This document shows positions 38,344-47,797 of a stretch of DNA of 64,000 nucleotides, piece by piece. The DNA is from Cryptosporangium aurantiacum (lineage in GTDB: Bacteria > Actinomycetota > Actinomycetes > Mycobacteriales > Cryptosporangiaceae), in the NCBI RefSeq assembly GCF_900143005.1, contig NZ_FRCS01000001.1, forward strand, positions 434,001 through 498,000. The letters run 5' to 3'. The position numbers were made by a program, and so were the translations under genes. The notes under the pieces were generated by a model. That model searched no databases, was not told where the DNA came from, and worked only from the letters and a program-made list of their open reading frames with translations. Position 1 is the stretch's first letter. Each line of letters begins with the position of its first letter.

Positions 38344-39270
38344 TTAGAGCTGGAGGAGGCGGCCTATTACCTCGCGGTGGCGGAGCAGGGCTACGCGGAG
38401 GTCCTCGGTGCCGTCGGCGGCCTCGGCGGCGTCGGTGACCGAGCGGCGGAGCTTCTCCAGGCCACGCCCGATCGCCGCGATCGAGTCCTCCAGCACGACG
38501 CTGGCTTCCCGCACCGCGCTCTCCGGGTCGTCGACGAACGCCGACTGCACCCCGAACCACCGCTCGCGCACGGTCGCCGCGTACTCGGCGTCCAGCAGCG
38601 GCTGGACGTCCGGCCGCGCCGCGGGCGTCGCACCGTCACGGCCACCGTTCAGCCCGGACCGCCCGCCGCTCGCCGGCCGCCCCGCCGGGACCAGGCCCGC
38701 GGTGCTGCTGTCGGTGCTGCTGGTGCTGCTGGCGGTGGTGCCGCTTCCGAACGTCGGGTTCGTGCTGCCGGCGCCGGTCGTCGTCGCACCGGTGCTCGAC
38801 CCGGTCGGAGGGGTCGTCGAGCTCGGCGTGCTCGTCGTGCTGGACGACGAGCCGGAGCCGGTCGGCGTGGTGCTGCTCGCGGGCGTACCGGACGTACGCG
38901 GGGCGGGCGTCGCCGGGGGCGTGGTGCGGGCGCTGTCGCCGCTCCGGTCGCTCGTGTCGACGTCTGACTGCACTCGGGACTCCTGTCCTTTGCTCCGTTG
39001 AAGGGCCGCCCAGAGGTTGTCGACGACCTCTTCGGCCGACTGACCCGCCGGGTCCGACCCGGTGGACGCGGCCGGCGTTTGCCGCCACGGAGGCGTGTTG
39101 TCTGCGCCGGATCGGTCGCCGGCGGCGCCAGGGTACGCGGAGTCGGATCCGCTCCCTGGGGTCGAGGGGGGTGGCACGGTGCCCGCCGTGGACGTCGTGC
39201 CTGCCGGTCCGGGCGCTGCCACGGACGGGGCGGCGGACGCGGTCGGCCGGGAACGGTCACCGGGGTGCAT
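38344..39270 (-). CDS. Thr/Ser/Pro-rich protein with conserved helical C-terminus
   Basis: 308 aa, unnamed. ATG (reverse, 39270) follows a GAGGAGAGGA ribosome site. Residues 1-210 are low-complexity (Pro/Ser/Thr/Gly), apart from SAEEVVDNLWAALQRSKGQ near residue 80. Residues 220-308 form a helical domain (LLDAEYAATVRERWFGVQSAFVDDPESAVREASVVLEDSI..), whose R-W-x2-V-Q-x2-F-V-D-D-P core recurs in actinobacterial proteins of unknown function. No signal peptide or membrane helix is seen, so it is probably cytoplasmic. Codon use is typical of the window. Confidence 0.8.
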   Translation of the reverse strand: MHPGDRSRPTASAAPSVAAPGPAGTTSTAGTVPPPSTPGSGSDSAYPGAAGDRSGADNTPPWRQTPAASTGSDPAGQSAEEVVDNLWAALQRSKGQESRVQSDVDTSDRSGDSARTTPPATPAPRTSGTPASSTTPTGSGSSSSTTSTPSSTTPPTGSSTGATTTGAGSTNPTFGSGTTASSTSSTDSSTAGLVPAGRPASGGRSGLNGGRDGATPAARPDVQPLLDAEYAATVRERWFGVQSAFVDDPESAVREASVVLEDSIAAIGRGLEKLRRSVTDAAEAADGTEDLRVALLRHREVIGRLLQL

Positions 39271-39503
39271 CTGAAGGTCCTCTCCTCATGACGGGACCGC
39301 GAGGCTCCGGGCATCGGCGTGACAGCGCCCGCGCAGGCCTCGGGTAACCGCGGGGCGACGGTAGCGTCCGTGAGCACGGGGCCCTGCGGCGGCTCCGGCG
39401 AACCCCCCGGATCGCCGGTACCAGAAGCGCACGTTACCAGCAGGCACTTGAGTGAATTCTGTTTTCCCAGCTACCGCACGATGTCACAGCCGTGCGGCGC
39501 CGG
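39271..39503. other. Gap between two reverse-strand genes
   Basis: 233 bases lie between the TIGR03085 gene stop and the Thr/Ser-rich gene start. It should hold the latter's promoter; an AATTCACTCAAGTGCC-like AT-richer segment near 39450 (reverse) is the best area, but no clear -35/-10 pair stands out. No RNA gene recognised. Confidence 0.3.
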
Positions 39504-40136
39504 TCAGACGCCGAGATCCGCGGCGCGCAGCTGGTCGGCGGCTGCGGCGTCACCCTCGATCGTCACCCGGCTGTGCTGCTGCCTGCCGTAGCAGAACAGG
39601 ATCAGCTCGGCCGGCTCGCCGGTCACCACGACCATCGGCTCGCCGGCCTTGGCGACCCGCTCGCCGATCCCCGGCGCGGCCAGCGTGACGCCGGACGACG
39701 CGGACCGGAGCAAGATCCGGGCCATGCCGAGCGTCCGCCACAGTGCTTTCTGGACGCCGGCCGACAACGCACGCGGTTCCCAACCGTCCTGGGCCCGCCG
39801 TACGTCCTCGTGATGTACGAACATCTCCACCGAGTTGGCGAGCCCGTCGACGCCGGGCAGCCCGAACGGGCTCCACCGGGGCGGGCCGGACCGCAGGTCG
39901 CGGATCAGCCCCGCGTACCCGCGTTCGTGCAGGGCGCCCAGCCGGACGCGCTCGGTCCAGCCGGCGAACGCGCCGAGTCGGATGCCGGGGGTGCTGTCCG
40001 GACGACGCTCGCGCACGACCAGGTGTGCGGCCAGGTCAGCGGTGGTCCAGCCGGAACAGAGCGTCGGGGCGTCCGGACCGATGGCCTCGAACAAGTCGGC
40101 GAGTTCGGCACGCTCGGACTGCGCGATCGTCGGCAT
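39504..40136 (-). CDS. TIGR03085-type DinB-fold protein
   Basis: 210-aa protein of the DinB/mycothiol-dependent maleylpyruvate isomerase superfamily. The family signature is strong: ELADLFEAIGPDAPTLCSGWTTADLAAHLVVRERRPD, SGPPRWSPFGLPGVDGLANSVEMFVHHEDVRRAQDGWEPR. The His residues (AAHLVVRE, FVHHEDV) would bind metal. Substrate unknown; these genes often lie between hisF and hisI in actinobacteria, as here. The frame opens further upstream, but TACGCT (40143-40148, reverse) 6 bases before reverse ATG 40136 indicates a leaderless start there. The 233-base gap downstream of its stop, up to 39271, holds no gene. Confidence 0.9.
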   Translation of the reverse strand: MPTIAQSERAELADLFEAIGPDAPTLCSGWTTADLAAHLVVRERRPDSTPGIRLGAFAGWTERVRLGALHERGYAGLIRDLRSGPPRWSPFGLPGVDGLANSVEMFVHHEDVRRAQDGWEPRALSAGVQKALWRTLGMARILLRSASSGVTLAAPGIGERVAKAGEPMVVVTGEPAELILFCYGRQQHSRVTIEGDAAAADQLRAADLGV

Positions 40137-40156
40137 GGTCCGAGCGTAGGACGTGT

Positions 40157-40759
40157 TCACCGCGGCGGCAGGCCGAGTGGTTCGGTCAAGTATCGCTGAA
40201 TCGTGGGACCGATACCGGCGACGATCTCGTCCGGAGTGGCCTCGACCATCGCGGGCAGCTTGAGCAGGTACCGGGTCATCACCAACCCGGCCACCTGGGA
40301 GGCGACCATGCCGGTTCGCAGCTCCGGCCGGTCGGCGTCGATGGCCTTCATGACCGTGCCGAAGATCGCGGTGGACGCGAACTCGCGGAACATCACCGCG
40401 GCCCGCTCATGGGTCATCGCGCTGCGCAGCAACGCGGCGAACGGGTTCTGATCGCCCATGTTGTCCCAGATCGAGAGCAACATCCGGACCAGCCGTTCGC
40501 CCAATCCGTCGAGACCGGGCGCGATCAGGCCCGGGAGCACCTCGGTCGGATCGAACGGCAGCTCCATCGTCGCGACGAAGAGGTGCTCCTTCGTCCCAAA
40601 GTAGTGGTGCACGAGGGCGGGGTCGACGCCCGCCTTCCCGGCGATCGCGCGGATCGTGGCGCCGTCGTACCCGGATTCGGTGAACGCGGCCCGGGCGGCG
40701 TCGAGGATCGCCTGCTGCGTCCCCGAGCCGCCGCCCGGCCGTCGTCCGGTTCGTGCCAC
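40157..40759 (-). CDS. TetR-family regulator
   Basis: 200 aa. N-terminal helix-turn-helix: ILDAARAAFTESGYDGATIRAIAGKAGVDPALVHHYFGTKEHLFVATM, a classical TetR pattern. The C-terminal domain (QNPFAALLRSAMTHERAAVMFREF..) is of the type found next to ABC-2 drug exporters. It is the last gene of the reverse ATPase-permease-regulator operon, one base after the permease stop, so it probably represses that exporter and itself through the palindrome at 42296-42307. Confidence 0.93.
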   Translation of the reverse strand: MARTGRRPGGGSGTQQAILDAARAAFTESGYDGATIRAIAGKAGVDPALVHHYFGTKEHLFVATMELPFDPTEVLPGLIAPGLDGLGERLVRMLLSIWDNMGDQNPFAALLRSAMTHERAAVMFREFASTAIFGTVMKAIDADRPELRTGMVASQVAGLVMTRYLLKLPAMVEATPDEIVAGIGPTIQRYLTEPLGLPPR

Positions 40760-40760
40760 G

Positions 40761-41537
40761 TCAGGCGGTCCGCCGCCGCAAAGTGGCCGCCGCCAGCGCC
40801 AGCGCCAGCACCGTCGCGCCGACGACGATCGCGAGGTCGCCGATCAGCGCGCTGGTCACCTCGCTGTTGTTCTGCACCTCGTTGAGGGCGTCGACGGCGT
40901 AGCTCATCGGCAACACGTTACTGATCGCCTCCAGCCAGTCGGCCATCGCATCCCGGGGTGTCAGCAGGCCGCACAGCAGAACCTGCGGCAGGACGAACGC
41001 CGGCATGAACTGCACCGCCTGGAACTCGGTGCGGGCGAACGCGCTGACCCACAGGCCGAGCGCCATGCCGAGGATCGCGTCGGCCACCGCGACCAGGACC
41101 AGCAGCCCGACCGATCCCTGTGTCGTCAGGTCGAGCAGCCAGTACGCGGTCGCACACGCGACCGTCGCCTGCGCCGCGGCGGCGACCGCGAACGCGATGC
41201 CGTAGCCGAGCAGCAGGTCCGCTTTTGCCATCGGCGTGGTCAGCAGGCGTTCGAGCGTGCCCGACGTGCGTTCCCGCAGCATGGCCACGCTGGTCAGCAG
41301 GAACATCACGATGAACGGGAACACTCCGAGCAGCGCGGGGGCGATCCGGTTGAACAGCACCTGGTCGTCGAAGACGTAGCGCAGCAGCACCATGAGGAGG
41401 CTCGGTACGACCAGGAGCATCGCTACCGTGCGCCGGTCGCGGACGAGCTGGGTGAGCACCCTCTTGGCGGTGGCGCCGGTGCTACGGACGGATAGCACCC
41501 GTACGGCCGGGCGGGCGGACAGCGTCGCGGTGGCCAT
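40761..41537 (-). CDS. ABC-2 type exporter permease
   Basis: 258-aa membrane subunit with six helices. ATG (reverse, 41537) follows GGAGGTGG and shares one base with the ATPase stop. LTQLVRDRRTVAMLLVVPSLLMVLLRYVF and VAMLRERTSGTLERLLTTPMAKADLLLGY are typical of daunorubicin/linearmycin-type ABC-2 permeases; PQVLLCGLLTPRDAMADWLEAISNVLPMSYAVDAL is the signature near the C-terminus. Probably exports a hydrophobic compound; substrate unknown. Confidence 0.93.
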   Translation of the reverse strand: MATATLSARPAVRVLSVRSTGATAKRVLTQLVRDRRTVAMLLVVPSLLMVLLRYVFDDQVLFNRIAPALLGVFPFIVMFLLTSVAMLRERTSGTLERLLTTPMAKADLLLGYGIAFAVAAAAQATVACATAYWLLDLTTQGSVGLLVLVAVADAILGMALGLWVSAFARTEFQAVQFMPAFVLPQVLLCGLLTPRDAMADWLEAISNVLPMSYAVDALNEVQNNSEVTSALIGDLAIVVGATVLALALAAATLRRRTA

Positions 41538-42271
41538 CACGCCACCTCCGTCGCGGTCTTCTCGGAGTTCGCCCGGATGATCCGGAGGAACGCCTCCTCG
41601 AGGTCGTCGGTACCGGTATCGGCGCGGAGTGCGGCGGGCTCCGCGTCGGCGACGAACCGGCCGTCGCGCATGAGCAGCAGGCGGTCGCACTTGCCTGCTT
41701 CGTCCATCACATGGCTGGAGACGACGAGCAGCGTGCCGTCGGCGGCGAGCTGGTGGAACTGCTGCCACAGGTCCTGCCTGAGCACCGGATCCTGGCCGAC
41801 GGTCGGTTCGTCGAGGACCAGGACCTCAGGGCGCCCGAGCAGCGCGCACGCCAGCGAGGCCCGGGCGTGCTGGCCGCCGGAGAGCGCGCCGACCAGCTGA
41901 TCCGCGTGCGTCGCGAGCCCGACGTCGGCGATCGCCTGATCGGCTGCCGCGTGCCCCACGCCGAGGACGGCGGCGAAGTAGCGCGTGTTCTCCCGGACCG
42001 TGAGGTCCCCGTAGACCGAGGGTTGCTGGGTGAGGTAGCCGACGCGACGCCGCAGGGGCGCGCTGCCCGCGGGCTCGCCCAGCACGGTGACGGTGCCGGA
42101 CCGGATCTTCTGCACACCCACCAGGCACCGCATCAGCGTCGTCTTGCCGCAGCCGCTCGGGCCGAGCAGCCCGATGACCGTTCCGGACGGCGCCGAGAAG
42201 TTCACACCATGCAATACCCGACGTTTTCCGCGCTCGACGACGAGGTCGCTGACCGCTACCGCCGCCTCCAT
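41537..42271 (-). CDS. ABC exporter ATPase
   Basis: 244 aa. Walker A GPSGCGKTTLMRCL, Q-loop LTQQPSVYGDLTVREN, signature LSGGQHARASLACAL, Walker B VLVLDEPTVGQDP, His-loop VVSSHVMDEA. The signature has GGQHAR rather than the usual GGQ(K/R)R. First gene of the reverse operon; AGGAGG lies five bases before its ATG. Pairs with the ABC-2 permease. Confidence 0.95.
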   Translation of the reverse strand: MEAAVAVSDLVVERGKRRVLHGVNFSAPSGTVIGLLGPSGCGKTTLMRCLVGVQKIRSGTVTVLGEPAGSAPLRRRVGYLTQQPSVYGDLTVRENTRYFAAVLGVGHAAADQAIADVGLATHADQLVGALSGGQHARASLACALLGRPEVLVLDEPTVGQDPVLRQDLWQQFHQLAADGTLLVVSSHVMDEAGKCDRLLLMRDGRFVADAEPAALRADTGTDDLEEAFLRIIRANSEKTATEVA

Positions 42272-42295
42272 GGCTCCTCCTGAAAGTCATCGGCT

Positions 42296-42307
42296 GTTGA
42301 ATTCAAC
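42296..42307. promoter_or_regulatory. Candidate TetR operator
   Basis: GTTGAATTCAAC is a perfect 12-bp palindrome located 24 bases upstream of the ABC ATPase start and about 38 bases before the hisI -10. It is AT-rich in a GC-rich setting and is the only such palindrome in the gap. The TetR gene of this operon is the obvious ligand; regulation of hisI by the same site is possible. Confidence 0.6.
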
Positions 42308-42344
42308 GGTAGTGGAAATATGCGCCGCGCGGAAGAGCTGGACC

Positions 42345-42350
42345 TAAGAT
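42345..42350 (+). promoter_or_regulatory. -10 element for leaderless hisI
   Basis: TAAGAT lies 6 bases before GTG 42357. There is no Shine-Dalgarno sequence, so the mRNA probably begins at the start codon. Confidence 0.55.
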
Positions 42351-42356
42351 GGTGGG

Positions 42357-42731
42357 GTGACCGCACCCGTTCGCCCCTCGCAGCTCGACCCTTCGATCGC
42401 CGCACAGCTCAAGCGCGACGCGCACGGCCTGGTGACGGCGGTGGTCCAGCAGCACGACACCCGCGAGGTGCTGATGGTCGGCTGGATGGACGACGAGGCG
42501 CTGCACCGCACGCTCACCACCGGCCGGGCCACGTACTGGTCGCGGAGCCGCAGCGAGTACTGGGTGAAGGGCGAGACGTCCGGGCACCGGCAGTGGGTGC
42601 GGTCGGTCGCGCTCGACTGCGACGGCGACACGCTGCTCGTCACCGTCGATCAGGAGGGCGCGGCCTGCCACACCGGCGACCACACCTGCTTCGACGCCCG
42701 GGTGCTGCTACGGGCGCCACTCGACGAGTAG
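42357..42731 (+). CDS. hisI: Phosphoribosyl-AMP cyclohydrolase
   Basis: Zinc enzyme opening the purine ring of PR-AMP in histidine synthesis. 124 aa, monofunctional (no HisE part). [57 protein letters not shown] and the zinc ligands in [26 protein letters not shown] are clear (Cys of DCDGD, ACH and TCF). It is 4.2 kb from hisF, separated by the reverse block. Its 3' end overlaps the convergent phosphatase gene by 24 bases. Confidence 0.97.
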   Translation: MTAPVRPSQLDPSIAAQLKRDAHGLVTAVVQQHDTREVLMVGWMDDEALHRTLTTGRATYWSRSRSEYWVKGETSGHRQWVRSVALDCDGDTLLVTVDQEGAACHTGDHTCFDARVLLRAPLDE

Positions 42732-43898
42732 GACCGTCGCGTCGTCCTGTAGGTGTCCGTGCTGGTGGTCGAGGATCGTCCGGATCAACCGGCGTAGCGT
42801 CTCGGGCGGCGGTAGCTGATCGGCCTCCCGCCGGATCACGAAGTCGACCAGCCGGTCGAGGCCGAACTCCGCGCCCTCGGCGTCCCGCGCCTCGGTGACG
42901 CCGTCGGTGTAGAAGAGCAGCCGGTCGCCGGGCTCGAGCTGCACGGTCCCGAGCTCGGTCGGCCGGTGGACGCCGATCCCCATCGGCAGGCCCGGCTTGA
43001 TCTCGAGCGTCTTCACCCACTTGCCGTCCCGGAGCAGCACGGGCGGCGGATGCCCACGCAGCACCCACTGCAGCCCGCCGGTGCCCGCGTCGAAGTGGGC
43101 GAGCACCCCGGTTACCAGCTCCGGCGGTCCGAACCGTGCGGCCACCGTCCGGTCGATCGTGTCGCCCAGCTCCACCAGGTCCAGGCCGGCCCGGCGTCCC
43201 CGCCGGTAGGCCGCTGCGGCCAGGCCGACCACGACGGCCGAGTTCAGGTCGTGCCCTGCCGCATCGAACAACGCCAGGTGGACGCCGTCATCAACGATGC
43301 CGTAGTCGAACGTGTCACCGGCCACCTGGTACGCGGGCTCCAGTGCGCCGGTGACCACGATGCGCTCGGTAGAGAACGTCAGCGGCGGGAGCAGTCCCCA
43401 CTGCATCTCGGCGGACAGGCTCATGTCGTCCCGCCGGGTCAGCTCGACCAGCGTGTCGCTGTAGGCCCGCTTGCTCACGACCAGCAACGCCACGAGCGAC
43501 GCCAGGCGGCGAGCACGGCGGCCGAGCACCGGGTCGAGCCGGTGGCGGGCGTCGGCGTCCACGGTCAGCCGTAACACGCCGAGCCGTTCGGTGCCGTCCA
43601 GCAGCGGCAGCCAGATCTGGCACCGTCCGTCCGGGATCGGCACCGTCCGCACCTGGTTCCGCCGGAACACCCGGCCGACCGCCGTCGTGTCGACCGGCAG
43701 CCGCTCGTCCGGTTCGATCGGCGGGCGGATCCGGCCACGCGGCACCCGGACCAGGTTCACCTGCTGCAGATCGGCGAGGTAGAGCACCGGATCGTGCAAC
43801 CCGACCGGCGCCGCGTGGGTCGCGATCAGGTCGATCAGATCCTCCGGATGGCACCGGTGGGATCCCTGTAGTAAGCCGTCGAACATCTCCTCGCTCAC
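42708..43898 (-). CDS. GAF-PP2C (SpoIIE-type) phosphatase
   Basis: 396 aa. A GAF-like sensor (about 10-150; [44 protein letters not shown]) precedes a PP2C SpoIIE domain (about 190-395): [32 protein letters not shown] holds the metal-binding Asp residues, followed by [29 protein letters not shown] and [11 protein letters not shown]. Such enzymes dephosphorylate anti-anti-sigma factors. No anti-sigma kinase is adjacent, so its partner lies elsewhere. GGAG precedes the reverse ATG 43898. Confidence 0.9.
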   Translation of the reverse strand: MSEEMFDGLLQGSHRCHPEDLIDLIATHAAPVGLHDPVLYLADLQQVNLVRVPRGRIRPPIEPDERLPVDTTAVGRVFRRNQVRTVPIPDGRCQIWLPLLDGTERLGVLRLTVDADARHRLDPVLGRRARRLASLVALLVVSKRAYSDTLVELTRRDDMSLSAEMQWGLLPPLTFSTERIVVTGALEPAYQVAGDTFDYGIVDDGVHLALFDAAGHDLNSAVVVGLAAAAYRRGRRAGLDLVELGDTIDRTVAARFGPPELVTGVLAHFDAGTGGLQWVLRGHPPPVLLRDGKWVKTLEIKPGLPMGIGVHRPTELGTVQLEPGDRLLFYTDGVTEARDAEGAEFGLDRLVDFVIRREADQLPPPETLRRLIRTILDHQHGHLQDDATVLLVEWRP

Positions 43899-43960
43899 GG
43901 CGCTCCTTCCCGGTGCCTCCGTCGGGGGATTACCCGGCTGCTCAGAAATCGCACGTCGGC

Positions 43961-43966
43961 CACAAT
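43961..43966 (+). promoter_or_regulatory. -10 element for leaderless trpE
   Basis: CACAAT lies 6 bases before GTG 43973. The gap to the divergent phosphatase is only 74 bases and contains no Trp-rich leader ORF or terminator, so leader-peptide attenuation of trpE is unlikely. Confidence 0.5.
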
Positions 43967-43972
43967 GGGGTC

Positions 43973-45487
43973 GTGACTACTGGCACCGACGGCACGTTCA
44001 GCCCCGACCGCGACGAGTTCGCCCGCCTGGTCCGCGACCGGCGGGTAGTTCCGGTGACCCGACGACTACTCGCCGACGGCGAGACCCCGGTCGGGCTCTA
44101 CCGCAAGCTGGCCGGAGGACCGGGCACCTTCCTGCTCGAGTCCGCCGAGCACGGCGGCGTCTGGTCGCGCTACTCGTTCGTCGGCGTGCGCAGCGTAGCG
44201 ACGTTGACCAGCCGCAACGGATCCGCCTTCTGGCTGGGCGACCCGCCGCCCGGCGTGCCGGTCGACGGTGATCCGCTCGCCGTGCTGGGCGAGGTGGTGC
44301 AGGCGCTGGCGTCGCCGGTGCGGCCCGGCCTCCCGACGCTGACCGGCGGCATGGTGGGCTACCTGGCGTACGACATCGTCCGGCGGATCGAGAAGCTGCC
44401 GAGCAACGGCATCGACGACCTGGAACTGCCCGAGCTGGGCATGATGCTCGCGACCGACCTCGCCGCGCTCGACCACACCGACGGTTCGCTGCTGCTGATC
44501 GCCAACGCGATCGTCCCCGCCGACGCGTCGCCGGACGAGGTGAACGAGGCCTACTTCCGCGCCGTCGGCCGGCTGGAGTCGATGACGACCGCGCTGTCCC
44601 GGCCGACGCCGCACGGCGTCTCGACGATGAACCGGGTGCGGGTCGCCGAGTTCCGCAGCCGGATGCCCGAGGGCGACTACCCGAAGGCCGTGGAGATCGC
44701 GAAGGAGGCGATCCGGGCCGGCGAGTGCTTCCAGATCGTCCCGAGCCAGCGGTTCGAGGTGGCGACCGAGGCCGACCCGCTCGACGTCTATCGGGTGCTG
44801 CGCGCCACGAACCCCAGCCCGTACATGTACCTGCTGCGGTTCGACGGCTTCGACATCGTCGGCTCGTCGCCCGAGGCGCACGTCAAGGTCACCGACGGGC
44901 GAGCGCTGCTCCACCCGATCGCGGGCACCCGCTGGAGGGGCGCGACGCCGGAGGAGGACGCCCGGCTGGCCGCCGAGCTGATCGCCGACCCGAAGGAGCG
45001 GTCCGAGCACGTCATGCTCGTCGACCTCGGACGCAACGACCTCGGGCGGGTCTGCCGGCCCGGCACGGTCGACGTCGTGGACTTCATGGAGATCGAGCGC
45101 TACAGCCACGTCATGCACATCGTGTCGACGGTGGTGGGGGAGATCTCGGCCGGGCGTTCGGCGTTCGACGTGCTGACCGCGACGTTCCCGGCGGGGACGT
45201 TGACCGGCGCGCCCAAGGTGCGGGCGATGGAGATCATCGATTCGCTGGAGCCGACGCGGCGCGGACTGTACGGCGGCACGGTGGGATATCTCGACTTCGC
45301 GGGCAACCTCGACATGGCGATCGCGATCCGCACCGCGCTGATGCGCGACGGGACCGCATACGTGCAGGCCGGTGGCGGGGTGGTTGCCGACTCCGATCCG
45401 CTCGCCGAGGAGCGCGAGTCGCAGAACAAGGCGGCTGCGGTGCTCTCGGCGATCGCGACCGCCGAGACGCTACGGGCGGCCCGGTGA
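43973..45487 (+). CDS. trpE: Anthranilate synthase component I
   Basis: Makes anthranilate from chorismate with TrpG-supplied ammonia. 504 aa from GTG 43973. N-terminal regulatory part: [42 protein letters not shown] (Ser of the feedback LLES motif). Chorismate-binding domain: [98 protein letters not shown]. trpG is not in the window. Confidence 0.96.
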   Translation: MTTGTDGTFSPDRDEFARLVRDRRVVPVTRRLLADGETPVGLYRKLAGGPGTFLLESAEHGGVWSRYSFVGVRSVATLTSRNGSAFWLGDPPPGVPVDGDPLAVLGEVVQALASPVRPGLPTLTGGMVGYLAYDIVRRIEKLPSNGIDDLELPELGMMLATDLAALDHTDGSLLLIANAIVPADASPDEVNEAYFRAVGRLESMTTALSRPTPHGVSTMNRVRVAEFRSRMPEGDYPKAVEIAKEAIRAGECFQIVPSQRFEVATEADPLDVYRVLRATNPSPYMYLLRFDGFDIVGSSPEAHVKVTDGRALLHPIAGTRWRGATPEEDARLAAELIADPKERSEHVMLVDLGRNDLGRVCRPGTVDVVDFMEIERYSHVMHIVSTVVGEISAGRSAFDVLTATFPAGTLTGAPKVRAMEIIDSLEPTRRGLYGGTVGYLDFAGNLDMAIAIRTALMRDGTAYVQAGGGVVADSDPLAEERESQNKAAAVLSAIATAETLRAAR

Positions 45488-46044
45488 CCCCGTCCGCGCC
45501 GCCGGGCCAGTCCGAGCCGCCTGGCTCGCGCCGGGCGCTGACCGTGTCGGTGCTGGCGGCCGTCGTCGGCGGTGCCGCGGCCTACTTCACCACCGGCCGG
45601 GTCTGGGCCTCCGAGACCGTCGAGCGGGTCGCGCCGCTGCCGCCGGACACCGTCCACACCACCGGGCGTGACCTGGTCCCATGGGCGGCCGCGGCGGCCC
45701 TCGTCGGTGCCGCGGGTGGCCTGGCGTTGCTGGCGACCCGAGGGCGCGGCCGACTCGCGGTAGCGGCGCTGCTCACGGTCGCCGGCCTCGCGGTGGCCGC
45801 CGGTGGCGTGCGTGGCCTGGCCGGGGACACTACGTTCGTCTGGCCGCTGCTCTGCGTCGCCGGTGGGGTGCTCGTGCTGGCCGCCGGCGTGGTCGCGTTG
45901 GCGCGCGGGCGCGGCTGGGCGGCGATGGGAGCCCGCTACGACGCCCCGGCGCCGCGCGCGAAGGCACCTGCCGCAGTAGGGCCGGATGCGCCACCGGCCG
46001 CGATGTGGGATGCCCTCGACCGCGGCGACGACCCCACGCGGTGA
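45484..46044 (+). CDS. Trp-operon membrane protein (TIGR02234-like)
   Basis: 186 aa with four membrane helices (about 19-37, 64-85, 91-110, 116-138). The [22 protein letters not shown] opening, the [27 protein letters not shown] segment and a Trp-containing tail with [13 protein letters not shown] match the actinobacterial family encoded between trpE and trpC. Function unknown. GTG 45484 overlaps the trpE stop. Confidence 0.9.
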   Translation: MTPSAPPGQSEPPGSRRALTVSVLAAVVGGAAAYFTTGRVWASETVERVAPLPPDTVHTTGRDLVPWAAAAALVGAAGGLALLATRGRGRLAVAALLTVAGLAVAAGGVRGLAGDTTFVWPLLCVAGGVLVLAAGVVALARGRGWAAMGARYDAPAPRAKAPAAVGPDAPPAAMWDALDRGDDPTR

Positions 46045-46053
46045 GACGTCGAT

Positions 46054-46091
46054 CCTCTGGGTCCGGGCAAAAGTAAACCCGGCCCCAGAGG
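46054..46091 (+). terminator. Hairpin terminator after the trpE unit
   Basis: CCTCTGGG (46054-46061) and CCGGG (46063-46067) pair with CCCGG (46078-46082) and CCCAGAGG (46084-46091) with one mismatch: a 13-bp stem over an A-rich loop. It ends the trpE unit and faces the convergent NYN gene, so trpCBA needs its own promoter. Confidence 0.8.
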
Positions 46092-46142
46092 GACCGGGCT
46101 GTGCGATGCCCAAATGATAGCTGTCAGTGACGGCAGCTGCAA

Positions 46143-46877
46143 TCACCAGCCCGTCGGCTTCGTGATCGGTCCGATCCGATCCGGTAACTGGGCGGCGGTC
46201 AGGTCCGCGGGTCGCAGGCGATACCACCAGTGGCCGCCGACACCGGCGACCGGTGAGCCGCTCAGTGCGCCTGCCGTGTAGCTCCGCGTCGGATTGACCA
46301 CGCCGACGGGAAGCCGCTCCCGGCTGCTCGTGATCGGGAACGCGAGATCGCTGTCGTTGCTGATCACGACGGCAGCATCGACACGCTGTTCGAATTGATC
46401 GAGGAGGAGGTGAGACGCCACGTTGACGTCGGAGCCTTTCTCCTCGCGCTTGGCGACGGACACCAGGAACCGGGCGTCCGCGACCTCCACGCCGTTGCTA
46501 TCTCGAAGCTTGACGGGCCAATCCGGTGTCGTGAGTACCGGCTGACCTCGGGAACCGCGAGTAGCCAGCGGACAGTACGCGACCCGGTTGACGTAGGTGC
46601 CGTACTCGATCATGTCGACGGCGTGCGCTGCGGTGAGAGCCCGTAGGTACACGTCCTGGTTCCGCTGGCGTTCGGCGTTCGAGTCACCGGCCTCGCGGGC
46701 CGTGCAATAGACGACGCGTTCGATCCGCGCCGAAGGCCATCCGGAACGGTGCTGCACTAGAGCAGCGGATAGCTGCCGTAAATCCAGCCATCTCCAGCCC
46801 GGCTTTCCGCGCCCACCCATCAGGCCGCGGCCGCCGTAGTACAGGTTGTAGCCGTCGATGTAGACGCCCACCCGCAT
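46143..46877 (-). CDS. NYN-domain (LabA/DUF88-like) protein
   Basis: 244 aa; PIN-like NYN nuclease fold. [18 protein letters not shown] opens with the first acidic residue; [30 protein letters not shown]-type segment (read as [34 protein letters not shown]) carries the second acidic cluster (NDSD). Probable RNA-cleaving enzyme. Start at reverse ATG 46877, since GGGAGGA lies four bases upstream; an earlier ATG at 46892 is less likely. It is divergent from the decayed toxin-antitoxin and forms part of an insert splitting the trp genes. It is less GC-biased than its neighbours, consistent with transfer. Confidence 0.88.
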   Translation of the reverse strand: MRVGVYIDGYNLYYGGRGLMGGRGKPGWRWLDLRQLSAALVQHRSGWPSARIERVVYCTAREAGDSNAERQRNQDVYLRALTAAHAVDMIEYGTYVNRVAYCPLATRGSRGQPVLTTPDWPVKLRDSNGVEVADARFLVSVAKREEKGSDVNVASHLLLDQFEQRVDAAVVISNDSDLAFPITSSRERLPVGVVNPTRSYTAGALSGSPVAGVGGHWWYRLRPADLTAAQLPDRIGPITKPTGW

Positions 46878-46946
46878 CAGATCCTCCCTCATGTTGGCAC
46901 GAGGGTACCGGTAAAGGGTGGCGCGTGAGGGTCGATCACTCATTGG

Positions 46947-46952
46947 TACGAT
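46947..46952 (+). promoter_or_regulatory. -10 element of the antitoxin remnant
   Basis: TACGAT lies 7 bases before ATG 46960. No ribosome site. Suggests the antitoxin gene was leaderless before decay. Confidence 0.45.
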
Positions 46953-46959
46953 GGGTTGT

Positions 46960-47251
46960 ATGGGCGAACTTCAGGTAGCGCCTCGCCACCCTCCCGACGA
47001 GTCCGGGAAACTCCTGGTCGAGCGCCTCCACAAGGACGACCTGGCCCTCTTGCGGGAGCACGGTGTCGACATCGCCGCTCCTGCGCGAACACGTCCACGG
47101 CCGTGCGGAACAGCTCCGCGCCGAGGGCCGCCGCACCCGCCGGGAGCGGTTCATCGACGAGGTGGCCGCATCGGACCGCTTCGGGAGCGCCACGACGAAG
47201 GAAATCGTGGCGGGGATCCACGCGGATCGACGTGCGGCAGGCTGGGAGTGA
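46960..47251 (+). pseudogene. Frameshifted antitoxin (VapB-like) remnant
   Basis: From ATG 46960 the frame reads [20 protein letters not shown], then [18 protein letters not shown] before losing coding character. A different frame, open from GTG 47063, continues with LREHVHGRAEQLRAEGRRTR and ends ATTKEIVAGIHADRRAAGWE, a tail typical of antitoxins paired with PIN toxins. The two parts are best explained by one gene broken by a frameshift near 47060-47095. Its stop overlaps the start of the toxin remnant (GTGA at 47249-47252). Confidence 0.65.
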
Positions 47252-47638
47252 GCACTCAGTCGATGGCGCCGATCGTGGTCGACTCCTCGGTTGTCGTGCG
47301 CTGGTTATTGGGAGACGGCGGCAGCGTGGACGAGCGGCAGCGTGCCGCTGAGTTGTTGAAGCGGTCGCTTGGTGGCGCCAGCGGTGTTCTTCACCGAGGT
47401 CCTCGGCCGGATCTGCGGGCGCACCAAGGCGCCGGGTGCTGACCGTCTCGGCCCGGCGGAGGCGTTGAACGCCGCGAACGCCGTCCTGCAGCTAGAAGTC
47501 TCGCTCTTCGCGCCGGATCCACGTCAAGACAGCGCCCGGTTGCTGAAGCTGGGAAGAATCTGTCCATAGCGGATGCGGTGTACGTTTTGTTGGCTGAGCG
47601 GCTGGAAGTTGCCTATACACGTTCGATCAGCGGCTGAT
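47249..47638 (+). pseudogene. Broken PIN-domain toxin (VapC-like)
   Basis: GTG 47249 starts STQSMAPIVVDSSVVVRWLL, a PIN opening with the first catalytic Asp, continuing to RQRAAELLKRSL. Near 47370 the coding frame jumps to VAPAVFFTEVLGRICGRTKA..VLQLEVSLFAPD, and near 47555 it jumps again to NLSIADAVYVLLAERLEVAY with the third acidic Asp, ending at TGA 47636-47638. The order matches a PIN domain, but two frame changes and a shortened C-terminus make it non-functional. The 195 bases that follow to trpC contain no gene. Confidence 0.75.
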
Positions 47639-47797
47639 CGATGGGACCGGGAAGCTCGGTTTGGGGGAACTGACCGCCGAGCCCTGAACCCAGTGAGCGG
47701 GCCGCGATCGGCACCAGATTTGGGGGCTTTGTACTGCGGTGAGCCGTGTAGAGGGCACCCGGAGTCACCCCGGATCCATCCGGTCTGGCACTCTCGT

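Noticed and set aside
43899-43972. trp leader peptide before trpE
   Set aside because: Only 74 bases separate the divergent genes, with no Trp-rich frame and no terminator.
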